From: Lutjanus erythropterus
Lineage: Eukaryota > Chordata > Actinopteri > Lutjaniformes > Lutjanidae
NCBI GenBank assembly: GCA_020091685.1
Contig: CM034603.1
Span: 27,310,298-27,374,297, forward strand
Reading direction: 5' to 3'
Length of the DNA: 64,000 bases
A program made the translations under genes and the position numbers. This document shows, piece by piece, positions 40,901 to 55,900 of the stretch. The notes below the pieces were generated by a model, which saw nothing but the letters and a program-made list of their open reading frames with translations, did not search any database and had not been told where the DNA came from. The stretch's first letter is position 1, and each line of letters begins with the position of its first letter.

Positions 40901-43900
40901 ACAGTCCCTTCATTGTTGTTGTTGGGGATATGGCATAACACTGAAGAGAGAGGACCTCAGCATGCCAAGTACTGAACCTGAACAACTCTGGTACAAAAAC
41001 ACAGACTCCTCAAACCTGAAGACTTTACACAGAGGTACGTCTTCTTTAATATTTTCCCCCAGATTTTTCCTTTTTTTTTGTATAAGTGACTAAAGACACC
41101 TACAGACTATGTGATTTCAGCAGTCTTAGAAGTTTTGTGCGACATGGATCTAATAAACTTGAGTATAACATCAAGTTTGATGTATTTGGACTGTACAATT
41201 ACCACAGTCGTAGGCTACGATGCAAGTCAATATCCAAGAAAACATCATTATTATAGTGGTCAACAATGAAGCTAACCAAGACCCCAGTCCTGGCATTAGT
41301 GGCATTTATGTACCTGGGATAATTAATTTCACAAATAGAGGTTGAGGGAACATTAAGTCTTTTAAGCTAAGCGTGCTAAAATAGCACACATATAATAGCA
41401 CGCCATAACCAAAGAGTTTCTTTCACTTCATCTTTCATCAGGGACATCCTAAAACCACACAGTGTACACCCGGTTTAATGAGAACAACAATTTTTGAAAT
41501 TGGTCAAGTACTGAGCCATTTAATGTCGGGCTGTAACGTAATCTTTCAGGGCAATTTAGGCCTGTCAAAATACATCCACTAAAATATCGGAAAATGAATG
41601 AGAGAGAGGTCAGACATCAGAGAAGTAGCAGTGAATTAAGGGTTTATTTAGACCATACCAGAGCTGGTGATTGTTGGTCTTGGTGAGTTTGAATTAAGTG
41701 TGTTTTACACTGATAAAATTAATGTTTTGGTAAATGGTCAGTAGCAAAAACAAGTGGATGTACTTTGATGGTTTGCAATCGTCCATGCAGATTGCCTTGC
41801 AGCCCGTTTTACAGATGACTGCTGCAGCAGGTTCGCTTAATACTAGACCAACTGTTGTCTTCATTAGTCACTTAGCATGAGAAAGCATGGGAAAATAGAG
41901 TCCAGGTTGAAAAATGCCACAGCTACCCTTTTAATTCTCATTTCATTTAGTGGGTAAATCCCATAAACCACTGACCAGAATAAGTGTCTTCCTAGGTGGC
42001 ACGATCACAGAGATGGTGGGCTGCTGCCAAGAATTCTGGTCAAAGTCAAGGGCAATGCGCCCATCAGCGATCACAACGTTCCTGCAGCCTGAGATGGCAG
42101 GGCAGAAGGATGCATTTATGGAACCTGCGAGAGAAGTTAAAAGAGTTAAAGTTGAGTAGAGAAAGAGGGTAAACTCTGGCATGCTGCACAATAATCCATC
42201 CCTCCTTTAAAGCCATGTAGGGAAGTGTGTCCAAGGCTTTGATCATCTTGTCATGAACCCATGCAGGGACTTAATCTGCTCTTGAGGAGGAATCACCCCC
42301 TTACTGTGAAGGCTTTCCCAGTCACTGCCCGAGTAACTACGCTTATATAACAGGAGCCAATAAACAGGAGTAAGCTCCAAAACACTCACCCTTCCACTCA
42401 CGCCCTGCGTCCACTCGGACCTCCACGGGGAAGGAGGTGTGCTCGGGCTGATGATAATGGATCACAACCACATACCTGCCCGGGAGGGGCACATCAGGGG
42501 TGAAACTGATCTCCGTCTGGGAAAAAACGAAGAGGAAGCATAAGCGTCATGGTGAAATTTAAAATTAATGTCAGGGCAGAGGTTGCTTATTGAGTGGCTT
42601 CAACTCTCAGCAGCAGTGTCAAGTTAAGAAAAGCTTAAATTCCTCAACAAGTTTTTACCTGAGGGTATTTAAGCAATATCCCATCAGTCTGAGGTTCACG
42701 GACAGGGAACACCCCAGTCTGTCTTCTCCGTCTCCAGTCCTCATTCTCTTCTCGTTGGGGAGAAACAGCTGGTGCTGGAGATAGCTGTCCATCACGGGCA
42801 GCATACAGAATCCGGGCTGAGGTCGGCTTGTCAAATTGCCTCAGAACGCAGTGCCGACTGGAAACATTAAACAGCAACAACATGTTGTTACCTAAAACCT
42901 GTTGATAGTGTTCATGGTGTGTGCCAAGCGGATATTGTAGCAGAACAATGTGAGGTGTTAGAAAAGGGGTCAGTGGCCAGTCAGGGACTGCAAACAATGA
43001 GAAGGGATTAATCTCCAATAATCCTTTTGTAAACCTTGAAATCCTCTAGTTATCACACTCTCTCTCATCAATGTGCAGAAATCCTGATATCACACACTAA
43101 ATATACACACAATTCTGAGGAAAGCTTTAGTTTTACAGGCTAACCATCTGCCTTCAAGTTACATGTCCTGAGACAGCATCACTTTGATTATGGCTGCTCT
43201 ACATGTTTCACTGGCTTGACAACAGAACAAAAGAACAAGATACAGGTTACGCAAAAAATAACATCTTTCAGGGTAATGAATTTTGAATGGGCCTGTTGCC
43301 AGTATGACTCAGGAAAGAATCATCACTAAGAGCTGTAAATTCCACTACAGGAGAGACTGAGTTGGAAAATATTGCCATATGGGATATCTGCAAAAATTCA
43401 ATATTGTGCATCCCTAATATTAAGTCTTCATCGCTGTCAGTTTTTCTCAAGCACATTTATTTGTACTTTGTTTAATTAAAAGATTTACCTTTGCTTTCAA
43501 GTCAATTCTGACTATTTCTTTGCTGGCATATTTTCCCTTTGAGGACTTATCTTTACACTGTTCAGGGTGGACTGCACAGTAAATGACCAGACTGCACACT
43601 GACAACTGTAAACATGTGTTACTGCAACATGTAGCCTGGTCATTGGGTGCAGAGTGAAAGTAAATTTAGTGTGACAGAGGTAGAAAGAGAGAGTTAAACC
43701 CAAAGTTCAACCTCAGGTAAATGACCCTGCCCAGCTGGAGGAATGCATGCCATCATTAACACCTGGAAAACAGATGCGTGTCCCTGTACTTAAAATAACA
43801 ACACAACACAGAGGTGTAGTTGCGTAACATCATCTCCTAAATTGCTGCTTACGTTAACAGGTGTTGAAAAATTCTCTCCATATGTTCCTAAAGCATGCAA

Positions 43901-46900
43901 TGGGGTTTGTATAAGATGACGTACCTGTCCTCAGTGAAGCGCCCATGGGTGGAGACACATAGCACCTTGGGTTCTACATACTCAAGGGAGAACTCTTCTG
44001 CAGGGACTGCATACACTTTATACTGCAGAGAGAAACAAATGCATTTCAAAAAACACGTTGCAGTCTAGTCATTGACCTATTTTAGATCTTTTGTGGAAAC
44101 ATTTCCCTCACCAGCAGGAATGATGTAGTGGAAGTTTGCAGAAGGACCTCCGTCTTGTGAGAAAGCTGCAGCAGTGCAATGCGATTACTGCTGTCTACTG
44201 CCACACTCCGGCACAAAAAGCTGCAAGGGTTAAAAGATGCAATAGCTGAGAAACACATATTCTACAACTTTCTAATTGCAATGACATAAATCTGAAAAAT
44301 ACTACTATAGTACTTGTTTTTTTCTTGCTATTACTATGAAGGCAGTTATATGTGTGCAGCATCTGAGTCTAAGACAAATTCCCCTAAAGGTACAATGAAG
44401 TATATTGTATTGTACTGTATTTATGATATCTGATTTTGAATGCTGAAGCAACAAATACAGGACTCACCTGTAGGCACAGCTGTAGATGTTGGCCCTGGCT
44501 GGGATGTTGCCGTCTGACTGGCCACTGATGAGTATATTGACATTCTGGACAGTGTCCACCTCGCTGGCATACTCCAGGACAAGGGCGTATGGGCCAGGAC
44601 GAGGCACGCGCAGACTGAGCTGGAGCTGTGCCTAGGGGACACAGTCATTTTATTTCATTTTAATCAACTGTGATAAAAGCACAAACAAATCAAGTGTAAA
44701 AAACAATTAGTCAAAGATTATAAAAGCATATTTAGCCTTAGTTAATTGTGCAGTAGTTCTACAGTTCTGATGCCAAAAATTCAATCACCTGCTGCTTCTG
44801 GACTTTGAAACAGCTGATAAGAACCTGCCCAAGAACCTCAGTCTGTTTTATAGCTTTGTGTTCAACCTATTTAGGCATTAAAGGTGATTAACTACACTAC
44901 AGTAACCAAACCAAACTCTATATTGTATGTAGCCACGTACACAAACCCAGGCTTTCTACTGTACCTGTCTGCCATTGAGAGCAGCCATCTCTGGGTGATC
45001 TGGGGTGGGCTGCCGCACACGTGCCTGCCTCCTTCTGCGCCCGCTGCGGTTGGAGAGTTTTCCTTGTGAGCCCAGACTAGAGCTGAAGCCCTCCATGGCC
45101 ACGTGCTTAAACAACAGACAGCTGAGACAGAGACACACAGATAGAGGAAGAACAATGAGATACAATAACACAATCAATAAAAAAATCATCCTGTTTTAGC
45201 TGATGGGGAAGTTAAGTCGGTAATGGTGTGTTCACACCAAACACACATTTTTTTGAATGGTGCAGTTATATTCAAAGTAATTGCAAGGAGGCACTGTACA
45301 ATGCAAATGATGCATAAGTTTGCATCATTCATGTATTCACATATGTTGAGAATATTTAACTTGAGCAAAAAAACTGCATGTATTGCAGAGCTTCTGTAGG
45401 TATAAACACCTGGAGTCACACCAGTTTCTGCTCCGAGACAATTGGCATTAAAAAGCGGATTCATCTTCACTCTCGCTTCTGAACCTGTCTGCTGCAGTGA
45501 GCAGCGAAGGTGCCAACCTCCGCTGTCAGGTATACTGTAATTAGTCTCTCTTCCTCCATGCTGACTGCTGACTGGAGCAGCGTACTTTACTTCATGAATG
45601 TAGAAGGAGGAGAGAAGGGAAAAGAAAAGAGACTGGAGGGAAATAACAGACAGAGCTGGAGTCTCTTGTGACTACTGAGTTCAGTCAAATGCTGAAACGA
45701 ACACAAACACACAGACACACAAACCCTCAGTGCCTGCCATTGTCCGCTTCCTTACAGCTATTATATTTTGGCCCTTTGGGGGAAATACACAAAAGATCTC
45801 ACGGTCGAACTCGTGGGAGTAATGCAAAGTGAAAACTTGCTTTTCTTTCTGTCCAAACTCACCATAGCATATTCATAAAACATAGCTTGTAGCATATTTT
45901 GAATTTCTGATGGCTATCCTGTGCGCATACTCACTGCTAATGCAATGCATACTACAGCCTATATTTCTTCTCCTCTACTTATTCTTCGGTATGTATCAAA
46001 TCATCTGTAAATTATGACACAAAAATAAACCCTTGTATTCATTATGATTGACCTCTGTAAAATCATGTTAGATCTAGCTGAACCAAGCCAATAACTGCAC
46101 GGAACTATATATGGAGAACTTCTTCTGCTGAGTGTAGAAAAGGGTGAACGGCAATGAAAACAAAATCTAACTATGTCAGGCATGAGCGGTGAATATGAAG
46201 TGCAGACATCAAAAATACTGAACAGAAATGTTTGAGATTTACTTTGTATCCTTGTTTGCGGTTGGTATGTATGTGCAGGGCTGGGTGATCTTCTCCTGCA
46301 GCAGAGGTGCCTCATAGTAATCCTGGGGCAGCAGCACTAAATAGTCCTGGAGAGTGAGAGTGACAGTTTGCGCTTCAGTATTCAGTCTTCATTGTCTATT
46401 TCACATACCAAAACAATCAAACATCACAAACGAATGAAAGCATGTTTTTTGAAACCGAATTAGGGCATTTACAAAACAAAGCGCCAATGTTACATTCGTC
46501 CCGGGTAAATTTAATTGGAACTCTACTCTGGTATGATGTTAGACACAGCAAGACAAGGCCTGCAGTCACAAGAGGCGTCATTTGCAAAAAATTCAGGATT
46601 TTGCCAGGACTTTGATACACATCTATTATTCTGTTACAGTACTGGTATTTCTTTTGACTTGTTCTATATTTATTATTCTCAATTTGTACTGTACTTTACT
46701 ATTTCCTATCTTACTCATACCCTTTATTTTTTATTTGTATAGTATTTTTTATTTTTCTTAAATTTTCACTAAATTCCTTGCAATTATTTTATTGTCTTAT
46801 TTTTGAGAAAATGATGAATGTTATCATGTAATGTCAGCTTACTTTTTAATTTTTATCAAACACTGAACAGTAAAATAACTATTATAATGTGAAAAAAAAG

Positions 46901-49900
46901 CTTTTGTGTGTGTTTTCTAGTGATTTTATTTTTTGTCATACAAAATATAAAAATGAAACAAACTATTTTAAGATTTTGCTCATCCCTTTGTGACCATGAA
47001 AAAGAAAAATGTCTTGTATTTATTTATTTATTTTTTTTTACTTTTATTTTTACCATCATCATTTCTAGATCTTTGCCTTCCTCTTAAACTCACCAGCAAA
47101 ACTCCCTCTGCCTTTATGTGAATGATCCATTTCCCAGGGGTCAATGCAAAGGGCTCAGCGAAGCCCTCTCCTGGGACAGTGAGGAAGGACGGGGAGGGAC
47201 TCTCAGGGAATATTACTTCCTTACGCTTATCCGACCCTGCTGAGCAACAAAGCAGAAACGTCTGTGATGTTACACACTCATAGCTGAGAGCACAGAAAAC
47301 AAACGAAGAGCGGGACATCGTCAGTATACAGTAAGACACACCAGCTTAAATCAAATAATGGAAATGGGTTATTTATTTAATGTATTCAATGATAGGTTAG
47401 ATTTGATGATATGATATGAAATGTCAGAGGCAGCCTTACCTGCAGTGCCTCTGTTATTGGTAGCCTTGATGCTACCTGTCACACTGCTGCCGCTCGGGTT
47501 AGTGAACCGCAGAACCACACGGAATAAGTGCTGCCTCCCATCTTTTGGGTCAACATGCACTGTTACTCTGACCTCACTCTGCAGGGACAAGAGTGACACA
47601 CAGCTGACTGCAATGGCACGGGTTTGAGTAGACGATGAGGGTATAAAGTTCGGTTAAAAATCATGCCGGGCGGGCAGAAGACTTGAGCAAACGGAGCGGA
47701 TTAATCAACAGACAGCAAGCAAAGGTGAGGAGAGGAAAACAGAGTCAAAGGAAGAAAGCAGGCCCTTCACTTACAATCACAGCAAGACTTAACGCCAGCT
47801 TCGTCCACCACCAAGATCCTTGCTCTCACTCGTGCTCGCCCCTTTTGTCGGGGGGTGGAGTAGCGCATTACAATATGGAAAGGGCCAGGAAAGCCAAGGC
47901 TAAGTGTTAGGATCACCTCCGGCTGAAGAAAGATAGCATTAGTTCTAAAAGAGCGCCACATTAGCTTGTAGTCGTGTGCTTGAAGCAGGATTATCAGTGC
48001 AGAGATAAAAGCGAAACAATCATGGTGGCATCAGAATAGACTGAAAAAGGAAGTGGTTGAAGAAGCAGTGGCCCCAAAAATAGACTCTTCCCAGCCATAC
48101 TGTGATTTATTAGAATAACTGCATAAGATAAGAAATACCTTTATTGATCCCAAAAGTAGCAGTGTGGGGAAATGTAGCAAATAATCAAATAAAAGTAAAA
48201 TAAAACTAGAATTCAAAATAAATGAGATAAACACAAAAATAAAAAATACTACATACAACTATATCTAGGAGTGTGCAATGTCCATTTACACGAGTAATGT
48301 GCAAATCCTTAAATCACACAGACCGTGTCTATGGATGTGCAATATGTTGGTGAAATGCTGACTGTTAATTTCATAAATACTAACCTGTGCAGGAGACATT
48401 ACAGCATAACCTCTCCAGCTGAAATCTGGGAACTCTTGAGCGTCGTAACCAAAGCGCACTGGTCTGGAATTTGGAGTGGTGCCATCCTCAATCTCGAACT
48501 TCAGTTGGTGGAGAGTTGGAAAGAAGTAGCTGGGTGCTGGCCTAAAAAGGTTCACGAACATTACAATAAAAACTCTGTAGGTTAGTCGTTGATTTAGAGA
48601 ACTTAGCGAAAACTATTTCATATAAAATTGTGTCTGAATCCCAAGGCATGGCGACAGTCCATATCTTACTCAGTGCATTTACGGCCGACGACATTCTTCC
48701 GACACTGACACTGTCCAGACATCTCATCGCACGCCATGCCAACAGCACCACCTACATCACACCCACAACCTATCAGAGAGAGTAAAAGTCATTAAGTTTG
48801 ATTAAAGACTGAAGCAGGGTTTCACTGTCCTCTCTAGTTTAGTTTAGTTTAGATTGGATCAGGGGTTTTCAAAGTCTGAGACTTTTGAAGCCTCCCCTCA
48901 GACAAAGCTTGGCCAAAAAAAAAAAAAGTCTACTTGCTTATTTTGCTCATTTCCTGGATATCTATGTGATCATTACTGTTATAACCTAATATTGTTGTAT
49001 AACATAGTTTCAGACCACAACAATCAGATAAAGGTCTGTCCAAAGGCATTTATTAGTTTCGACTATTCTCAAAACGGGAAAAATATTAAAATTCCCCAGA
49101 ACAACTGTATCTCTGAACTATCTCCTTGATCTAAAAACTAATGTCATATTTTTTCCCCTTCCATTCACTGAGCCTCCCCTGAAACTGTGGGATGTTTTAT
49201 ACATGTTTTATGCTTGGAAGATGAAGATTCTTAGGGTGTCTATTTGGGTAGTTATGGAATTGTGAATTATTAACATTATTTACAAGGTATGGTTGAAAAT
49301 TTTAAGTGTGTTGCATCCATAATCATTCCCACCAGTGATGTCACAGTGTACTGACCACACCCTGAATACAATTGTATTGAAATGAGAGGGCAAAAAGCTG
49401 GAGGTGAGCAAAAACAAGATTATCAGGTAAACCTGATTTACACCTTCTGTAGACTCTTAAGTATTCATTAAAGCATGCTGTGTTTTTCTATAGAATAAAT
49501 TATAGTCTCCTCATATTATTATACACAATAATAACATAACACAGTACACAGCATGTATAAGACATGACGTTACACCTACAGTCAGACAGATATATCAGTC
49601 AGCTGATAATGGTCATAATGCAGATTGTTTTTATCTTTTAATACTATAGGCAACATTTTATGTATATTTGATCCTTTTTTTTAAATTAAAGTTAAGCATA
49701 TAATTGTATATATTTTATCATGTGATTGCTTGCATCTGTGCATGTGTGTGCGTGACCAGCAGCCCTGAAGCTTGTCTGCAGCTAATCTTGCATAGACCTG
49801 AACCCATCAGTCTAATTTTTTGTGCACATTCCTGACTGTACGCTGAAAGGCCTCTTAAGATTGACAGTTTTTCAAAAACTTGAAAAGCCGTCATTCATGC

Positions 49901-52900
49901 CTTCACACTGATGACAGATGTGGACACAGGCGTTATATTTTTGAGTCATGTCTTTCTTGTGAAAGTGATATCTCAGAAATGCCATGAGGGGAATTTCTTC
50001 ATATTCTGTACAAATATCCACTTGGACTCAAGGATGAGCTGCTTAGATTTTGGTGATCGAAGGTCACTGTGCTAGAAATTAACTACTTACATGTAAGTAG
50101 TTACATGTAATTATATTTCCAAATAGATGTAATTATAATCCATTTCGGTCATTGAGAAAAAAATATGTAATTAAATTACAGTTACTTATCAAAATATTGG
50201 TGATTACAAAGGTTTTTTTCTATTTGGGTTGCCCAGCGAAGATCTGCTTTATCTATAGTTATTTACAATTATCAGAAATACCAGTAAAAAGTTACTGTCC
50301 CAGTGCCATGATGCCACTTTAGATAACAATGTTAATTAAACTGTAAAATATCCTGCCTTCATTACAAAGAGTCACAAGAGTTTTGATAAGCACATGTGAG
50401 GGATCATTGTTATATCAGCTAATATATCAATATTGGAATATTTTTAGTCCCTATTGTTATCAACATTGGCCCCAAAAATCCAGTATCACTCTAGTTAGAA
50501 GTTTGGTGAAGTATATCTTACCTTGACAACCAAAATACTGTTTTTTCTGCAGCAGGAAGTATCCCTCCTTACAGGTGTCACATGCATGTCCACATGCATA
50601 CGGCTTACAGTGACACTGTCCACTTTTCTACACAAACACATAATCAGAATATGAGAACATGAGACAAACACAATGTATATGACACAACTGCGGCTGAGCC
50701 CTGCAGTCAAAACTCTGTGCAAAAACCGATGCGCGTCTGTCACTGAAATACTCACCTGCTCACACTCTCCAACACCGCTCAGGGTCCCCTTCACATCACA
50801 CTGACACTCTGGAATGAGAGAAACAGAGTGAGAGGAAAAAGGTTGTGTAAATATTAAGGGGGATGTATGGTGAATAGACTCTGATTGCAGGATTTTGTCA
50901 CTTTCACGGGTGAAACACAGCAGCACAAAACCCCACAATCTTCAGAGATCTCTACATCAAAGGTCCAGGAGAGATTTACTGCCACGGCTGGCTTTTAACC
51001 CAGCAAGAAAAAAAAAAAAAAACTTCCCCTTAATGTCCGGCCCCAGTCAACCAGAGGCATTCTTAGGATATTAAAAGCTCTTTTTCTCCCTTCCTCTTGT
51101 GTCTTCAGGCAGCGTGGTCACTACAACATTCTTGCTACAGAGCAGAACTGTAACATTAGACAGGTATCTGGACAAAGCCTGAAGCTGTTCTCTCACCGGC
51201 TGAATAATTGGAGCCCACTTATTATTCTCATATTAGGTATTTTCACTGGATTAGGTGGACAGAGTTATTTTGTGGGGTAGAAGTCCTAAGGTATTGTTTT
51301 TAATGCGCCGCTGCGTACTCATTACTGCAGAGTCACAGCATGAAATCTCAAAGGCTCACTTCAGCTCCGCGGTGAAGGCAGTTAACAGGAATTTGCCTGT
51401 ATTTGTGTGTTATTCCTCAGCTCCCCGCTGAGGGACAGGAAGGTAGATCCAGCCTTGTTGACAGGGGTATGTTGACATATCCTCTGGGTAAGAAGGGCCA
51501 AGACTCATATCAGTGCCTTGTCAGATTGCTACTGGTGGTTTAATGCAGTGGAGCAAAAAGAGGATCAGTGATCAGAAGTAATACTTCTGGAGAGGAAAAA
51601 TGAGGCTTTCTAAAAACGCTGCACCTGTGTTATAGAATTTGTTGAGTTGCATAATTACATTATCGCAAATGTTTCCAACAATGGTCAAACCCTGAGAGAC
51701 CTGTGATTTATTCAAGCTAATGGTGCATTTCCTGATAGCCCTTACCCTTAGGATACATCAAAGTGACTGAGGAAAGAAGTCGGCAAACTTGACTGAATGT
51801 AACATGAATAAAAGTTTAATATTACCTCTACCATTAACATGACTTCTGCCTGGGTCATGTCATGGTAATTGTTTAGCAGTGAGGAAAACACTTCCCATGA
51901 TCCTACACTACTTCACAGCAGCATCAAGCTATGTCTTTTGCTGTTGTAATAATGAGAGAGACCCCTAGAGGCAGAATCTACAGATTGACTATGACATTAA
52001 ATGGTGAAAATTTGCTTTTTCAACCAAATTTATAATAAAATAACATCTTCTACTGCAGCTCTAGATCTCCAGTCTCTTACCTATACATCCACGAGGGTTG
52101 TTTGTAGCCAGATTCCAGTAAAGCGGTTTACACCTGTCACACAGGGTTCCCTCTACGTTTGGCAGGCAGCGGCAGGAGCCCTGGAACAACAGATAAGAAA
52201 TCTACAGTAAGGGTTGTTGAGACTGGTAGCTACTCCTGAAAGCCAGGTTATATTTGTTTACAATCACATAGATGGAAATCAGCCACAAGCTGTTGCATAT
52301 TGTGATACAGTGCCGGTTTTCTGAATAAGTGGAAATTTGCAGTTTTTCTTTCTTTCAAACACTGGACATGTTCCAAAACAGAAGTGAAAATGACCTTCCA
52401 AAAACTCATTGTTGTTTTTCTTCCTCTTCAAAATGGAAGGAAGTCTCTTTTCCTTTATTTTAATTGCATGACATTTCAGGGGAAAAACACTTCCTTTGAA
52501 AATCCACTGGAAGAAGTTTGAGCAGCACAGCTGTGTTATCAGTTATTCGACTTTGAGGTAATGTAAAGCCACACCTAAAGGGCCAAGGCTGGATTTAGAC
52601 TGTGACCACTTCTGTTATCAAGGCTAATGAAAACATAAAGGCCAAAGTTTATGTAACTTAAAGTTTAGTGTATTTAAAGTGCACATCATCCACAGACCCT
52701 CTGTAAGTCTACAAGTCAGTAAAAAACAACAATGGATTATTATTATTATATTGGTTAGTAATTTTAAAAGCAGAGACCACAGAATTATAACAGGGTTGGG
52801 GTAACTATTTGTAAAGGAGGAAACACAGTCAGTGATTTGGGTTCCCATAATGAAATTAGGAGAGATCATATGGTGAACAGAAAATTGAGAGCGACATACC

Positions 52901-55900
52901 GTTTGAGGATCAGCGACCTCAGTTCCTGCCTGGTTACACAAACTGATGGAGGCTAGAAGCACAAAGTGAATACAAAACTAAGTAAAAAAGGTAGTCAAAG
53001 CTTTTCTTTTAAGCAGGATTGAAAGAGAAAACTATAAACACTTGAACAACACACAAACAAAACACTGATACATTAAAGGGATAGTTCAGATCATTTTAAA
53101 TGAGGTTGTATGAGGTACTTATTGTTAGTCAGTATATTGCCTACAGTAGATGGTGGTCAACATGCCCCCAGTTTAGAAAAGCAGAGAGGAGTGTAGGAAG
53201 CCAAGCACTGTACTGCTGTGGACAGGGTCACCAGCTACTTAAAAAAAGGCCTGTCTGAAAAGAATAAATATCATTTTAAGTGTACGGTATATTAAGAATA
53301 TTTTCACTGCTTTACTTTGATGTCAGACAGCCTTTTTCTGATGGCAAACCACCATTAAATAAGCCAACTATCAACTCCTCCAAAACAACCAAACTCCACT
53401 GGCGAAATCAGTAATTTTATCTTGCAGAACATGAGAGTTGCTGATCAACTGATCCACTGTTACTTGTTCAAATATTATTGGTCTAAATCAGACCTGGGCA
53501 AAATGCAGCCGACTGAAAGGTTTTATGTTGGCCGCAAGGCCATCGTGGAAATACCAAAAATGGAAAATCTGTCCACTGCAAAGCATTTTGCTTAGCATTA
53601 AACCGTTATCAGACCTTTATTTTGAAAGTGGTCAGTTCTGTGTTCATTGGTAATGATAATGAACTGTATATTTTGTATTAAACTAACTTTATTCACTTAA
53701 TGCTGCACATCCATGTTGTTCTTTTACTTTTGCTGCTACTATCATTGCAACCTGTACGCAGCATGCATGGTACACCATAAAACAATGCCAACAAAATATT
53801 AGCCCCCACTTCAACATGGCAATCCAGAAAAGGTGACCAACAGTAGAGGAGACCTATATTGAACACATCTCCACTCCACTCCATTATGAGAGAATTGGCC
53901 ATTATTAGAGCTTTATATCATTTGTGTCTGGCCCACGGCAGCCTGATCAATTTCTCATGTGGCCCCCAATGAAAAATAATCACCCACCCCTGGTCTAAAT
54001 GCTGCTCCTTTTCGGTCCCAAAATGATTTGGATCATTTATGAGTCTGTTGGTTCCTGATGTGGTTACCTGAGCACTGGGGGAATCTGAGTCCAGAGGCAC
54101 AGCGGTCACACTGCTGTCCCACCACCCCTGGGAGACACAGACACTGACCCGACAGTGGGTTGCAGATGTTACTATATGAGCCTTCCTGTGAACACTGGCA
54201 GGCTGGGGACAGGAAACAGAGACGTCATTTGGATTGAGTGAATCTAATATGAAAAAGGTTTAAATGGCTCCTGTTTTATTTCCAGAATCTGATTTCCTTG
54301 ACTGATTCCCAGTTGTCTATTCTTGGGAATATGACTCCATATAAGGGAAAAGGCCGTATATATCTCACGTTCCAGTTCTCTGTGAAATGTTGTAAATAAA
54401 TCAACGTGGAAGACAACAAAAAGTTTTACAGGATACTGTGGGAGAATGAGGATGTTTGCTCCACAGAGTCATGAGAAGAGGCCACAGTGAGCCCAGTGAA
54501 ACCAGCAGCGGCATTTTTTCCATCACATGCACCCAATTGGTTTATCTATCGTAATCACACTGGTGGACATGGAGGGATCAGATCCACTCACCAGCACAGT
54601 CTGGGTATCCATAGTAGCCGGGTGCACATTCGTCACACTCCTGCCCCCCATAGTTGGGAAAGCAAACACACTGGCCAGTTGGACTGCACACACTGTCAAC
54701 CACACCAGCACCATCACAGAGACACGCTGGAGGAAGAGAAAGAGGGCCATGAGCTGCTGCTTTGGCAGATTATCATGGTTAAATGCATTTATCATGTTTT
54801 TTTAATATCATGGTTTTTCTATAAATTTATATCTAACACCATCATAATTCAGCAGCCACCAACACTCATTATTTGTTATTATAGTCAAAATAATCATCCA
54901 ATTTATCTGAGTAGCACTGCAGGTTTCCTTAAAAATGTTTGTCACAATTACTACTTGAAATAAATAAAAATAAATAAAAAAATATGTATATAAAGTGTGT
55001 AAATGGACCTGTAACATTAAAAACTAATAAATAACTTCAAAAGAACAGGAGGACAGACTAAACATTAAATCAAGTTTTTTTTTAATCATGTCATTCTAAA
55101 AGATTATTTTAGATAACTGTTTACAATTAAGCAGATAAGATTAAATAGATGGTCAAAAAGAGGCTTTGCTTGAAGTGCATTTGCTCCCAAAAGTAGTGCA
55201 AGCAATACAAGCAATACATCATGTTTTATTAGTTGATGAATATTTTATGTTAATAATCTGAATCTGCAAGTAACTGGTAACTGAAGTTATCAAATCCATG
55301 TGGTGGAATAAAAAGTACAGTATCATTCAGTCAAGTTAAATTGATGAAGTTGTGTTTTTACAGTCTGTCGGGGTGTGAATGGTGGTTGACATGGTCACTC
55401 TTTCTCACCCTGGCAGTTTGGGAAGGAGTGGTATCCTGGTCGACAGCGGTCGCATCGCTGTCCCTCCACACCCTGACGACACAGGCAGCGTCCCGACGCG
55501 TCGCACACCGTGTGCAGTGTCCCTCTGTAGTCGCATATACACTCTGTGCACAAACACAGTGGAAATGTTTATTCTAACAATAAAACTGAACAAATTAAAT
55601 CTTGAAGCAATAGAAATTCAAATGAGTAACCCTGTTGAACCCTGAGATCTGCTTTTAAATGAGCTCTGAGCTCTTTCTTTGCTCCAGCTGAACAAGGAAT
55701 GACAAATACTTCCGTCCCAACTATTCTCATATTGTGGCACACAGTGGCACAGCTACACTGGTGTCCAGGTCTTGCCAAGCCTCGCCTGGTATTGGTATGT
55801 GAATAGACTAGTTGGCACTTAGAACAGCCACTAGAGAGGCTGCCACCAGTTTCTTTGCCGCTGAAGGAGCTCCAAAACATGAAAATCAGCTTTTCAAAGG

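Noticed and set aside
40806-41093. 95-codon plus-strand open frame in the 40617-41975 intron
   Set aside because: No domain, no splice context tying it to a gene, and composition like the surrounding intron.
48858-49200. Possible hAT element beginning ATCAGGGGTTTTCAAAGT
   Set aside because: No matching inverted end or target duplication could be found, so only a remnant is noted.
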